Counted from the first letter of the stretch, positions 9,948 to 19,042 are shown. The stretch is DNA of 64,000 nt from Nitrospira sp. ND1 (GCF_900170025.1 NZ_FWEX01000006.1:2695236-2759235); one strand, 5' to 3'. Program-made: numbers and translations. Notes: generated by a model from the letters alone, not told the origin.

Positions 9948-11806
9948 TGGCACTCTCGCGACGTGATTTGATGAAGTGGAGCGTGCTGACGGCCGCCGGG
10001 TTGTGGGTGCCGGGAGCAGGCGGCCGTGCCTGGAGCCATCCGAGTTCCAGCTGCCCGATTTCGGATGAAGCCAGGGAGATTGCAGATCGGATTCTGGGCG
10101 ATTTTAAGAGTCCCTGCACTAGACCCTTTGCAGTTCCGATGCCGGTTCCGCCCGTTCAGGAGCCGGTGGCAATCTTGAATCCCAGCCCGGCCAAAGATCC
10201 GAGTTCCGATCCTCGGGAGGGCCGAACGCTCTCGCACCAGCAATTCGAAGCCCTTTTTCAAGACCCTCAGCGACCGGTGACCATGTATGAGGTTCGCCAG
10301 CAGGAGTTTCTCCATTCCTTCCATCCGGACCTCCCGTTGCAACCGGTCTGGGGTTTCAACGGTCATTCGCCGGGTCCTGCCTACCACGCACGCTACGGCC
10401 GGCCGGTCATCCTGCGGAATTGGAATCTGCTTCCGGAAGTGTCGGACAAGGCCCCCAAAGACCCCGCAAAGGCGAAGGCGCATGAGTTCGGCTGCCATTT
10501 CGTCTCGACCCATCTGCACAACGGCCACACCGCACCCGAGAGCGACGGGAATCCGCGCAACTTTTGGAAGAACAGGTCGTTCTACGACCAGTGTTACGCG
10601 AACCAGTATGCGGGCTACGATCTGGACCCGCGTGTCCGCGACGGCTTCTCTGCCGCGGGCGATCCCAGCGAGGCGTTAGGGACCCTGTGGTATCACGACC
10701 ATATGCACGATGCGACGGCGGCCAATGTGTATAAGGGCCTCACGGGTATGTTCCTCCTATTCGACGAACTGGATTCCGGCAACGAACTTGACCCGAGTCC
10801 TATGGCGCTACGGTTGCCGAGTGGGGAATATGATGTGCCAATTCTGCTGACGGACAAAGTGTTCGATCCGGCCGACGGCCTGCTCTACCTCGACACCACC
10901 AATACGGCCGGCGTCGTAGGCGACAAGGTGTTGGTGAACGGCGTGATTCAGCCCTATTTCCAGGTTGCCAGGCGCAAATATCGGTTCCGGTTCCTCAACG
11001 CCGGTCCCTCACGGTTTTACCAGCTCTTTCTCAGTCACGGCATGACCTTCACGCAGATTTCCAATGACGGGAATTTGTTGGAGCGTCCGGTCGAACGGCA
11101 GACGCCGACACGCTTGGGGGCGGCCGAACGGATCGATGTCATCATCGATTTTTCCAAAGCTAAGATGGGCGACCAGATTTGTCTTGAGAATCGATTGCGC
11201 CACATCAATGGGGCGAAGCCGGCTGATGTCGAAAGCAATGGCGTACCGTTGCTGCGCTTCGACGTGGTGCGCGATGCTCCAGACCCCAGCCGTGTGCCCG
11301 AGGTGTTGCGCAAACGGCCGGATGTGTCGCACGAAGTGCTGCGTTGCCAGGGCAAGCGGGAGTTCATCTTTAATCGCGGGAATAGCATGTGGACGGTCAA
11401 CGGGCGTCCCTACAAGGACGGGCAAGTGGTCGCACATGTGCAGCGCAACTCTGCCGAAATCTGGACCTTCAAGAACGGCGGAGGCGGGTGGGATCATCCG
11501 ATCCATGTTCACCACAACGAGTTTCTGTTGCTGAAACGAAACGGGCTGCCCGTGGCGGATATCGAAGCGGGGCGGAAAGATGTCGTGCGGTTGGATCCGG
11601 GGGGCGAGGTCGAATTGCTGATGCGGTTCCGTGATTTTGTAGGGCAGTACCCCATCCACTGCCATAACGTCTTGCATGAAGACCATGCCATGATGGCCAT
11701 GTTCGAGATACAGGACAAAAACGACTTGCCCTGTCCGGATAAAGATGGGCCGACGGAAGATGGCGAACGTCCGGGCTGCCACCACGGGAATGGACATGGG
11801 CACTGA
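9947..11806 (+). CDS. Tat-exported multicopper oxidase
   Basis: A 619-aa periplasmic multicopper oxidase with twin-arginine signal SRRDLMKWSVLTAAG. The four copper-ligand clusters are visible: HLHNGH, WYHDHMHD, HPIHVHHNEF and HCHNVLHEDHAMM (type 1 Cys-His pair and trinuclear-site histidines). The far C-terminus is His-rich (GCHHGNGHGH), possibly copper binding. Spacing between cupredoxin domains is consistent with a three-domain CotA/CueO-like enzyme. Overlap with the upstream di-heme gene suggests the two proteins work together, for example in oxidising a metal, a phenolic or a polymer in the periplasm; this is inference. Confidence 0.93.
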   Translation: MALSRRDLMKWSVLTAAGLWVPGAGGRAWSHPSSSCPISDEAREIADRILGDFKSPCTRPFAVPMPVPPVQEPVAILNPSPAKDPSSDPREGRTLSHQQFEALFQDPQRPVTMYEVRQQEFLHSFHPDLPLQPVWGFNGHSPGPAYHARYGRPVILRNWNLLPEVSDKAPKDPAKAKAHEFGCHFVSTHLHNGHTAPESDGNPRNFWKNRSFYDQCYANQYAGYDLDPRVRDGFSAAGDPSEALGTLWYHDHMHDATAANVYKGLTGMFLLFDELDSGNELDPSPMALRLPSGEYDVPILLTDKVFDPADGLLYLDTTNTAGVVGDKVLVNGVIQPYFQVARRKYRFRFLNAGPSRFYQLFLSHGMTFTQISNDGNLLERPVERQTPTRLGAAERIDVIIDFSKAKMGDQICLENRLRHINGAKPADVESNGVPLLRFDVVRDAPDPSRVPEVLRKRPDVSHEVLRCQGKREFIFNRGNSMWTVNGRPYKDGQVVAHVQRNSAEIWTFKNGGGGWDHPIHVHHNEFLLLKRNGLPVADIEAGRKDVVRLDPGGEVELLMRFRDFVGQYPIHCHNVLHEDHAMMAMFEIQDKNDLPCPDKDGPTEDGERPGCHHGNGHGH

Positions 11807-11820
11807 CAGGGACACTCTGT

Positions 11821-13101
11821 TTATCGGCTGCGGTGCCCCCCGCCACTGTGGGAGTATCCGCTGCCAGGTCCAGGGTATTTGCCGGAAGGGCGTGAGCTCA
11901 CCGATGGACTCTGTTGCGGGATCGAAGGCGCGGTATGAATGTTCGAAGGGCTGGGGCGCCAGAAATGGGACGGGTGCAACTGGTAGGGCTGCGGCTGCGG
12001 TGCAGACCGGTGCATCACCGGTGGAATGGAGCGCGGTGTGGGAATGGTCACGATGTCTCCCACTTTGGCTGGTAGGCCCTGCTGGTTGAGCAACGGTGGC
12101 GCGTGACGACTCTGCATCGATGGTGATGGCACGAGCAACGAGCGGCGCAGCGTGGGATTGAAGGCGTGAGCCGGGGCCGGTACGAGCGCGCCGTTTTGCG
12201 CCGCAATGGTCTGTTGTGCCTGCGCGAGGTGGCGATGCCGGGGAGAGAGGCGCTGTGCCTGGAGTAGTAAGCCGTTGATCCCAGGTCCTGCGATCCAGGG
12301 ATAGGAATAGAAGCCGAGTGTTGGGTATGCCCAGCTGGTCCAGGCCTGTGAGACAAGGGCATTGGCCTGCAGGTCGTTCAGCATGTCGTCACGTTGGCGG
12401 CTGAGTTGCTGGACTTCCTCCGCCGATGGGGCGGCGGCGAGGGCGCGGTTGGTGGCATCGAGCTGTTCCTGTAGTCGGTCGGTTTCGGCCCGGAGGACCG
12501 TGAGTTCCAACATGGCGCTGTCGTTTTCCCGCAAGGCCGCAATGGCCTGTGCGACTTCATGCGGGTCGATCTCTGCCGTCAACTCAGCGCGGATCACGAT
12601 ACTCTCGTTCTCGACCCTGGTCGTGATGGTTTCCTCCAACACCGTGACGATGCCTGCCGTGTAACTCCGGATGTCATCACGTGTGAGGTTCATGTCGCGC
12701 ACTTCCGTGACACGTTCCAGATACGTGGCCACCTGTTCGAGCGCGTCTCTCTTGGCGGCTTCGACCGCCAGACGCGCGCCATCCGTGCGGGTGTCGTGAT
12801 CGCCCAAGCGATATTCGCCGCTGGCTGTGACGATGCGGGAATCGGCGGAGCGCGTCGGTGATTCGGCAACGGCGCGAGGCGGAGCAGAGGAAGCGGCTGG
12901 AGGCCTGTCGAGCTCCTGTGATGTCAGCCTGTTTCGATATTGTTCGGGGACGGACTCGAGTTGGTTCGTAAAGGTTTGAACACCGGCCTCGTCGGTGTAG
13001 GTATAAATCGAGGCCCGGCTGTCTGGTGCGGTAATGACGTGGGTGGAGACCCCGAGAAGAAAGAGAACCGACAGTGTCAGCCCACTGTGGGAGAGAGACA
13101 T
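11821..13101 (-). CDS. DUF4124-containing exported coiled-coil protein
   Basis: A 426-aa protein when started at the ATG at 13101, which has GGGGGA upstream and opens directly into a signal peptide (LTLSVLFLLGVS). A longer in-frame extension to 13389 lacks plausible sequence. A DUF4124 module follows (ASIYTYTDEAGVQTFTN), then a helical region with LPP-like repeats (residues about 130-230, ending in a coiled coil with LQEQLDATNRALAAA), and a Pro/Ser/Gly-rich tail. It converges tail to tail with the multicopper oxidase gene, 14 bp apart. The function is unknown; DUF4124 proteins are envelope-associated. Confidence 0.75.
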   Translation of the reverse strand: MSLSHSGLTLSVLFLLGVSTHVITAPDSRASIYTYTDEAGVQTFTNQLESVPEQYRNRLTSQELDRPPAASSAPPRAVAESPTRSADSRIVTASGEYRLGDHDTRTDGARLAVEAAKRDALEQVATYLERVTEVRDMNLTRDDIRSYTAGIVTVLEETITTRVENESIVIRAELTAEIDPHEVAQAIAALRENDSAMLELTVLRAETDRLQEQLDATNRALAAAPSAEEVQQLSRQRDDMLNDLQANALVSQAWTSWAYPTLGFYSYPWIAGPGINGLLLQAQRLSPRHRHLAQAQQTIAAQNGALVPAPAHAFNPTLRRSLLVPSPSMQSRHAPPLLNQQGLPAKVGDIVTIPTPRSIPPVMHRSAPQPQPYQLHPSHFWRPSPSNIHTAPSIPQQSPSVSSRPSGKYPGPGSGYSHSGGGHRSR

Positions 13102-13354
13102 GGTGATCCCCCGTCTAGTTACGAATTCAGGATAACACAGCATCAGATCGGGATTCCGCAAGGAGGGGCTTTGATAAGTTGGCGGCAGAAGGGGAGGGTT
13201 TTGTCGTCTCCCATAGGCTCGACATATCGGCGAGGCATGGCCTGTCTCTTTTGCCGGGTAGAAAAGATCGGGCCTGAAGATTGGATGATTTCCCACGAGG
13301 AAACGGGTATTCTTCGACAACTTTTTATCCATCACACAGCGTGAATCCCTCTCT

Positions 13355-16300
13355 ATGAGCCAGGCGCCTCTCATCATTGCCACCCTCATCGACCGGTTCG
13401 ACCAGAATCGCGAGTCCTACAAGAGCCAGAGCTACAACGAAACCCAAGTGCGTCGAGAATTTCTCGACCCATTGTTCGAAGCGCTGGGCTGGGATGTCGC
13501 CAACAAGCAGGGTCATGCCGAGGCCTACAAAGATGTCATCCATGAAGATGCCATCAAGATCGGCGGCAACACCAAAGCGCCCGACTACTGCTTCCGCATC
13601 GGCGGCGCGCGTAAGTTTTTCCTGGAAGCTAAAAAACCGGCCGTGAATGTCAAAGAGGAAATTCCTCCGGCCTATCAGATCAGGCGCTACGCCTGGTCGG
13701 CCAAACTGCCGCTCTCGATCCTGACCGATTTCGAAGAATTCGCCGTCTACGATTGCCGCACACGCCCCAATCCGTCCGACAAGCCCAGTGCGGGACGCAT
13801 TCTGTACCTTACCTATCGGGACTACCTGACCAAGTGGGATGCGATCGCTTCAATCTTCAGTAAGGAGGCCGTCCTTAAAGGCTCCTTCGACAAATATGCC
13901 GTCACTGATCGCAAACGGGGCACTGCCACCGTCGATGCCGAGTTTCTGAAGGAGATCGAGACCTGGCGGGAGGCGCTCGCCAAGAACCTCGCGCTCCGCA
14001 ATCCGACGCTCTCCGTGTACGAGCTGAATTTTTCGGTGCAGCGCACCATCGATCGGCTCATCTTCCTCCGTATCGCCGAAGACCGAGGCATCGAACCCTA
14101 TGCCCAACTCCAGGCTTTGCTCAACGGCCAGGACATCTACGGACGGCTACGCTACCTCTATGAGCAGGCCGACGATCGGTACAACTCCGGCCTCTTTCAC
14201 TTCCAGTCCGAGAAAGGCCGGGCCGAAGCGCCAGACAAGCTGACTCCCAGCCTGAAGATCGACGACAAAACCCTCAAAGACATCATCGGGCGGCTCTACT
14301 ATCCCAACAGTCCCTATGAATTCTCCGTGTTCCCCACCGAAATCCTGGGCCAGGTCTATGAGCAGTTTCTAGGGAAGGTCATTCGTCTCACGTCCGGGCA
14401 TCAGGCCAAGATCGAAGAGAAGCCCGAGGTCAAGAAGGCCGGCGGCGTCTACTACACGCCCGCGTACATTGTCGACTACATCGTGAAGCAGACGGTCGGA
14501 GTGTTGTGCGACGGCAAGACGCCCAAGCAGATCGCCAAACTCACCGTCCTCGATCCGGCCTGCGGTTCGGGATCGTTCCTGCTCGGTGCCTATCGGTTTC
14601 TGCTCAATTATCACCGTGATTGGTATGTGAAAGACGGCCCGGAGAAGCACCGCAAAGAACTCTTTCAGGCGTCCAGCGGTGAGTGGCGGCTGACCACGCA
14701 GGAAAAGAAGCGGATTCTCCTGAACAACATCTACGGCGTGGACATCGACAGTCAGGCCGTGGAAGTGACGAAACTCAGTTTGTCGCTGAAGGTGTTGGAA
14801 GGTGAAAGCGACGAGACACTGAAACGGCAGCTATCCTTCGTCCACGATCGTGCGTTGCCGGACCTGGGGCAGAACATCAAGTGCGGCAACAGCCTCATCG
14901 GGCCGGATTATTTCGCGGGCCAGCTCATGCCGGACGATGAAGAAATGCGGCGCGTGAATCCGTTCGACTGGAAAGCCGAGTTTTCATCGATCATGAAGGT
15001 CGGCGGATTCGATGCCGTGATTGGGAATCCGCCGTATGTGCGTGTTGGCAATATTGACAAACTTCTACTCCCCTACCTTTACAAGAAGTACGAAGTTGCG
15101 CACCGATTTGATATCTACATTGTCTTTGTTCTGAAGGCCTATGAACTGCTGTCTGCCAAGGGCCGGCTAGGATTTATTTTGCCAAATAAGTTTTTCACTG
15201 CGGATTATGGGAAAAGTCTCCGGGCATTTCTCGCCTCCCGAAAAGCTCTTGAGACTGTGGTTGACTTTGGGGATTCTCAGGTGTTTGCAGGTGCTTCAAC
15301 CTATACGTGTCTCCTATTCCTTGGGCGAGAATCACATGGCTCTGTTAGGTATTTGACTGCCCAAGCTGGCTCCCTTGCTTCAGAAAATGGAGAGGTCGGA
15401 GGCGTTGTAGTTGATCAAGCAAAACTCGGTGAAGATTCCTGGTCATTCTTAACTTCGTCCTCATCAAAGCTTTTAGAAAGGTTCAAGGCGTTTCCTTCGC
15501 TTGATGAGTTGTGTGAGATCGAGAGGGGGCTAGAAACCGGATGTGATGAGGTTTTCTTCCTGCAAGTCTCTTCCTGCGATGAAGCCAAGGACTGCTTGCT
15601 CGTAACATCGAAGGCAACCACTCGACCATTCAGTATCGAAAAGGCAATGGTTCGCGCATTGGTAAAAGGCTCAGCAGACATACGACGATACATTATTGAG
15701 GATGAAGGGCGAGCGCTGGTTTTCCCTTATAGTTGGAAGGAAGAGAGGCCTGTACTTATTGAGCCCGCATCGTTTGCAAAAGGTTTCCCCCTTGCCTGGA
15801 AGTACTTGAATGAAAATTCAACCCGCTTGAAGGGAAGAGGGAAAAGTGAGTGGTATGCGTTCAGGAGGCGGAACTACGACCTTCGTGACGGTGTGGCGCG
15901 CATATTCGTTCCGTCCATAGGAAGGCGCCTGTCAGCGGCACTTGATTCGAAAGGACATTTTCATTTTGTGGGAAGCGGTGGTGGAGGAGGCGGTTCTTAC
16001 GGGCTCGTTGCCAAATCGCACACGGGCTATTCACTCCTCTACATTCTTGGAGCTCTCAACAGCAAACTAGGGGATTGGTTCGCGAAGGTGGCAAACTCAC
16101 GATTTGGAGGCGGATATTACTCCTTTAACCGTCAGTACATTGAGCCTATTCCGATTCGGCCTATAGATTTTAAGGACTCGAACGACAAAGCTTCACATGA
16201 TTATCTAGTCGCGCTCGTCCAGCGCATGCTGGAACTTCATCAGCGCCTCTACGACGCCAAGACACCTACGGACAAGGGCCGGCTGCAGCGTCAGATCGAC

Positions 16301-17215
16301 GCGGCGGATCAGGAGATCGACCGGCTAGTCTATGACCTCTACGGCTTAACGGAAGAAGAGATCAAGATCGTGGAATCGGCCTCGGTTGCATCTTCATCCA
16401 AAGTGCAGGAGAATGACGGCCATGAATCAGAAGTCGAACCAACCGATCGACCTGGTACAGGCCGAGGAGCGTCTGCAACAGTGGCGGGCGCAGCACAATA
16501 CTCCGGCGAAAGTGGCGGGGGCTCACCGGAAAGTCCTGCTGGAGCGGGTGAGCCAATCCATGGCGTTCGAGAACCAGCCGGTCAGTACGGAGCGCCTCAA
16601 GACCCTGATGGGGATTCCGAACGCCAAAGCGAGTTAGGCTCGACGCGTCATTTCGATACAGCCGAAGGCCGCCTCTCCTATTCGGAACTCTCCGAACGTC
16701 TTGCCGTGCCGCTCGTTGCGATCTACGACGAAATTCTGCAAACCAAGCCCGATCAGATCGTCATCTCGCCGGAATGGCTGTGTGTGCGTCATCAACGGCT
16801 GGCTAGTCATTTGTTTCCGGATTGGGCCGGGCGCTTCCGGGATGTGAATGTGCAAGTCGGCGTTCATACGCCGCCGCCGTTCTATGAAGTCCCGATCCAC
16901 ATGCGGCAGTTCTGTGACGATCTGGCCGAACGGTTGCGCCATGAGCCGGGGGCAACGCTTGGTGGATGCGCAGGGCTCCTGGCCTGGGCCGACTGGCGCT
17001 TCCAGTGGATTCACCCCTTCAAGGATTTCAATGGCCGCATCGGCCGCGTGTTGCTCGCCGCACTACTCTACAAGCTCGCCCTGCCTCACGTCGAAACCGC
17101 TCCCTCAGACCCGCACGCGCGGAGGCAGTACTTGGATGCTCTTCGGGCCGCAGACACACAGGCGTTCGATCAACTGGAGACCTTGTGGCTGCGACGCCTT
17201 GAGGGTGCTTTGTGA
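13355..17215 (+). CDS. Type IIG-like RM enzyme read in frame into a C-terminal Fic domain
   Basis: A 1286-codon open frame. Residues 76-93 carry a PD-(D/E)xK nuclease site (Pro76-Asp77, then Glu91-Ala-Lys93). Asp400 begins the SAM-binding DPACGSG, and Asn558 begins NPPY of an N6-adenine methyltransferase, followed by a target-recognition region (about 570-950). The family normally ends shortly after YGLTEEEIKIVES, here near residue 1008. The frame stays open through a Gly/Pro/Ser/Glu-rich stretch (about 1010-1095) into a Fic domain with HPFKDFNGRIGR at 1220, where catalytic His is intact but Phe replaces the usual Gly before NGR. The low-complexity junction coincides with the small antitoxin-like ORF in another frame. 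I see no good separate start codon for the Fic part. It may be a true fusion, a read-through after loss of a stop, or a Fic protein produced by frameshifting. Confidence 0.8.
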   Translation: MSQAPLIIATLIDRFDQNRESYKSQSYNETQVRREFLDPLFEALGWDVANKQGHAEAYKDVIHEDAIKIGGNTKAPDYCFRIGGARKFFLEAKKPAVNVKEEIPPAYQIRRYAWSAKLPLSILTDFEEFAVYDCRTRPNPSDKPSAGRILYLTYRDYLTKWDAIASIFSKEAVLKGSFDKYAVTDRKRGTATVDAEFLKEIETWREALAKNLALRNPTLSVYELNFSVQRTIDRLIFLRIAEDRGIEPYAQLQALLNGQDIYGRLRYLYEQADDRYNSGLFHFQSEKGRAEAPDKLTPSLKIDDKTLKDIIGRLYYPNSPYEFSVFPTEILGQVYEQFLGKVIRLTSGHQAKIEEKPEVKKAGGVYYTPAYIVDYIVKQTVGVLCDGKTPKQIAKLTVLDPACGSGSFLLGAYRFLLNYHRDWYVKDGPEKHRKELFQASSGEWRLTTQEKKRILLNNIYGVDIDSQAVEVTKLSLSLKVLEGESDETLKRQLSFVHDRALPDLGQNIKCGNSLIGPDYFAGQLMPDDEEMRRVNPFDWKAEFSSIMKVGGFDAVIGNPPYVRVGNIDKLLLPYLYKKYEVAHRFDIYIVFVLKAYELLSAKGRLGFILPNKFFTADYGKSLRAFLASRKALETVVDFGDSQVFAGASTYTCLLFLGRESHGSVRYLTAQAGSLASENGEVGGVVVDQAKLGEDSWSFLTSSSSKLLERFKAFPSLDELCEIERGLETGCDEVFFLQVSSCDEAKDCLLVTSKATTRPFSIEKAMVRALVKGSADIRRYIIEDEGRALVFPYSWKEERPVLIEPASFAKGFPLAWKYLNENSTRLKGRGKSEWYAFRRRNYDLRDGVARIFVPSIGRRLSAALDSKGHFHFVGSGGGGGGSYGLVAKSHTGYSLLYILGALNSKLGDWFAKVANSRFGGGYYSFNRQYIEPIPIRPIDFKDSNDKASHDYLVALVQRMLELHQRLYDAKTPTDKGRLQRQIDAADQEIDRLVYDLYGLTEEEIKIVESASVASSSKVQENDGHESEVEPTDRPGTGRGASATVAGAAQYSGESGGGSPESPAGAGEPIHGVREPAGQYGAPQDPDGDSERQSELGSTRHFDTAEGRLSYSELSERLAVPLVAIYDEILQTKPDQIVISPEWLCVRHQRLASHLFPDWAGRFRDVNVQVGVHTPPPFYEVPIHMRQFCDDLAERLRHEPGATLGGCAGLLAWADWRFQWIHPFKDFNGRIGRVLLAALLYKLALPHVETAPSDPHARRQYLDALRAADTQAFDQLETLWLRRLEGAL
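16422..16637 (+). CDS. Putative Fic antitoxin nested in the RM-Fic junction
   Basis: A 71-aa ORF in the +1 frame relative to the RM-Fic frame. The ATG at 16422 sits 10 nt after GGAGA; an ATG at 16413 is too close to it. The product is helical and charged (AEERLQQWRAQ, HRKVLLERV). At residues 46-51 it contains SMAFEN, matching the (S/T)xxxE(G/N) inhibitory motif of Fic regulators such as VbhA (class I) or N-terminal class II helices. Its TAG overlaps the start of the Fic-homologous region. Composition looks like real protein, whereas the overlapping RM-Fic frame looks like out-of-frame translation. It would block the Fic ATP site. A -1 frameshift near its stop would yield a single class II-like Fic protein. 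Confidence 0.65.
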   Translation: MNQKSNQPIDLVQAEERLQQWRAQHNTPAKVAGAHRKVLLERVSQSMAFENQPVSTERLKTLMGIPNAKAS

Positions 17216-17360
17216 GGTCATAACCTGCCTTCTCAGCAGCCCGGAACCAGGATTGTTGTGAAGGTGCGGAGCATACCCAGTGCCATCCCCCTCGCTTGCG
17301 TAGTTCTTCCTTAATTTGCTCTCGCGATCTGTCCATGACCATTCGCATCGCAGTGGCCAC
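17190..17360 (-). pseudogene. Possible gene remnant opposite the Fic 3' end
   Basis: A minus-strand frame from an ATG at 17360 reads a plausible N-terminus (DRSREQIKEELRKRGG, then FRAAEKAGYDLTKH), helical and charged. It continues only into sequence antisense to the Fic domain. It could be the 5' piece of an interrupted gene. I cannot name a family and confidence is low. Confidence 0.2.
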
Positions 17361-17430
17361 GTGGCTCGCTCCGTCCTATCTCCCTATTTCCTGGCGGACA
17401 TTCCAAAACGCGATATGCTGGCAGCAGCCT

Positions 17431-18099
17431 ATGTTGCTCGTCAGACGAATCGCTTCCATTCTGTTTGGATTCGTTCCCCTCGTACTCATCGCGGTGGGGG
17501 TGGCATCGGTCCTATGGGAAGTGCAGGCTCATGATCCGTCGATGTTCTCGGTTCAGGGTGAGAAGCACCTTGCCCACGCATTCATGTTCGCTGGTGCGGG
17601 CTGCATCGGACTGTTCGGCTGCCATCGACTGTGGCGGGCTAATGGGAGCTGGAGGTGGGTTCTCGTGCCAGCGGCGGTGATGATCTTTGCTGTGGTCTTT
17701 CCAAATATGGAACGCTGGCCACATGGAACACCGGTGGAGCGGGCGTCGTTCAGCGCGCTGCAAAGGTTGAGCGCGTTCGCCGGTTCAGCGACTCAACTCG
17801 CCCGGGAACAGGGAGAATTTGTCTGTGACAGATCCGCAACGCTCTCCGCCTCGTCTCTGTTTGCTCGACAAGGTCAGGCGCTTTCCTATGTGATCCACTG
17901 TGTGCCCGATGCGACCGGGCCGACACTCGGTACGCCTCCCGAACGACCCGGCACCCTCGTCTTTGCCGTCAGCCCGGATCGGACACAGGCCTGGTTCACG
18001 GCCACGGTGTTGACTCACAGCACCGGCCGGCAGGCATCCTGGTTGACGCGCCAAGGCCAGCCTTTCGTCATTGCCGCACAGTTACAATCCAAATCCTAG
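17431..18099 (+). CDS. Membrane-anchored protein of unknown function
   Basis: A 222-aa protein from the ATG at 17431. Three hydrophobic segments occupy the N-terminal 100 residues (FGFVPLVLIAVGVASVLW, FMFAGAGCIGLFGC, WVLVPAAVMIFAVVF). The remaining 120 residues are soluble, with a beta-rich tail (FAVSPDRTQAWFTATVLT). The upstream in-frame extension to 17296 has no membrane-protein character and no ribosome-binding site. I do not recognise a family. It lies 331 bp before the convergent beta-barrel gene's 3' end. Confidence 0.6.
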   Translation: MLLVRRIASILFGFVPLVLIAVGVASVLWEVQAHDPSMFSVQGEKHLAHAFMFAGAGCIGLFGCHRLWRANGSWRWVLVPAAVMIFAVVFPNMERWPHGTPVERASFSALQRLSAFAGSATQLAREQGEFVCDRSATLSASSLFARQGQALSYVIHCVPDATGPTLGTPPERPGTLVFAVSPDRTQAWFTATVLTHSTGRQASWLTRQGQPFVIAAQLQSKS

Positions 18100-18235
18100 C
18101 CCTACGTATGTGGCTGGTTTGCCTTCGTTGAACCAAAGTCTCGGTGCTCCGCTCTTCGCTCCGGTGAAGGCTGTCGCAGGAATACTGGTGAAAGCGATGT
18201 GAGAGCTGCGGCGGAGGCTGAGGCTTCCGCACCGC

Positions 18236-19042
18236 TTAGAATCGAACGCCTAGTGAGACTAGGGCGAAGTTGTACCAACCGAAGGCATACAAGTCGTTAT
18301 CCACTCCGCCTTCGAACACACGGTACCCTGCGGACATGAACCAGTGGTCGGTGAGATCGTACCGGACCTTCACTGCCGCGTCGATGGCGCGACCCTGCGT
18401 GCTGACGAGACCGTCGAAGTCCAGGAGCGCCGTCCAGCGCGGGGCGATGTCGAATTCCAGGCTGCTGCTGAGCAGGGGCACGAATCCCACATTGCTGTCT
18501 GAGGCCAGCACGCCCTGCTGGCGGAGTTCCACCCGCGCATCGCGAATAAAGGCGGTGGCACCGATACGCCAACGCCAGCGTTCCGTTTCGTGGACCAGGT
18601 ATCGATAGGTGAGGCGGTAGGAGTCGAACTTGTACTCGGAGTCTATCGGGCTACCGGGGGTAAAGGTGCTGCCTGCGAAGCGAACCGGCTGTCCAAACGC
18701 TCCGGTCCCGGAAAATCCGAGCGGGGCGTACACGAAGCGGAGTGAATGCCGATGCGTCATGTTCCAGGTCAACTCGACGCGGCGCTGGGCTTCCGGACCA
18801 TGGCCTTGGATATCGGTCAGCGCGAACCTCGTCCCTGCGCTGCTGTCGGGAATCTGAATCTGATTACGCGACTGCCAGACCGCCCCGGTTTCGAACTCCA
18901 GGGAGAAGGGCAACTCAGGAGGCGCGGCTTCTGCGACAGGGGACAGCGTGCTGAACATCGTGGTTATGACACAGAATAGGACGAGGATCGATGCCCGGTC
19001 GGCAGAGCGTCTGTTCAAGCAGTGCGGGAAGTCATTCGTCAT
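18236..19042 (-). CDS. Outer-membrane beta-barrel protein
   Basis: A 268-aa protein from the ATG at 19042. It has a signal peptide (SILVLFCVITTMFSTLSPVAEAA), a series of alternating amphipathic strands (for example HSLRFVYAPLGFSG, YRLTYRYLVHETERW, WFMSAGYRVFEGG) and a terminal Phe in LVSLGVRF, the usual outer-membrane insertion signal. No enzyme motif is seen. Its start overlaps the stop of the GNAT gene by 11 bp, so the two are probably translationally coupled. The start could also be at 19078. Confidence 0.75.
   Translation of the reverse strand: MTNDFPHCLNRRSADRASILVLFCVITTMFSTLSPVAEAAPPELPFSLEFETGAVWQSRNQIQIPDSSAGTRFALTDIQGHGPEAQRRVELTWNMTHRHSLRFVYAPLGFSGTGAFGQPVRFAGSTFTPGSPIDSEYKFDSYRLTYRYLVHETERWRWRIGATAFIRDARVELRQQGVLASDSNVGFVPLLSSSLEFDIAPRWTALLDFDGLVSTQGRAIDAAVKVRYDLTDHWFMSAGYRVFEGGVDNDLYAFGWYNFALVSLGVRF

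Noticed and set aside
13102-13389. N-terminal extension of the DUF4124 gene
   Set aside because: The start at 13101 has the ribosome-binding site and leads straight into a signal peptide; the extension overlaps the RM gene start and is not protein-like.
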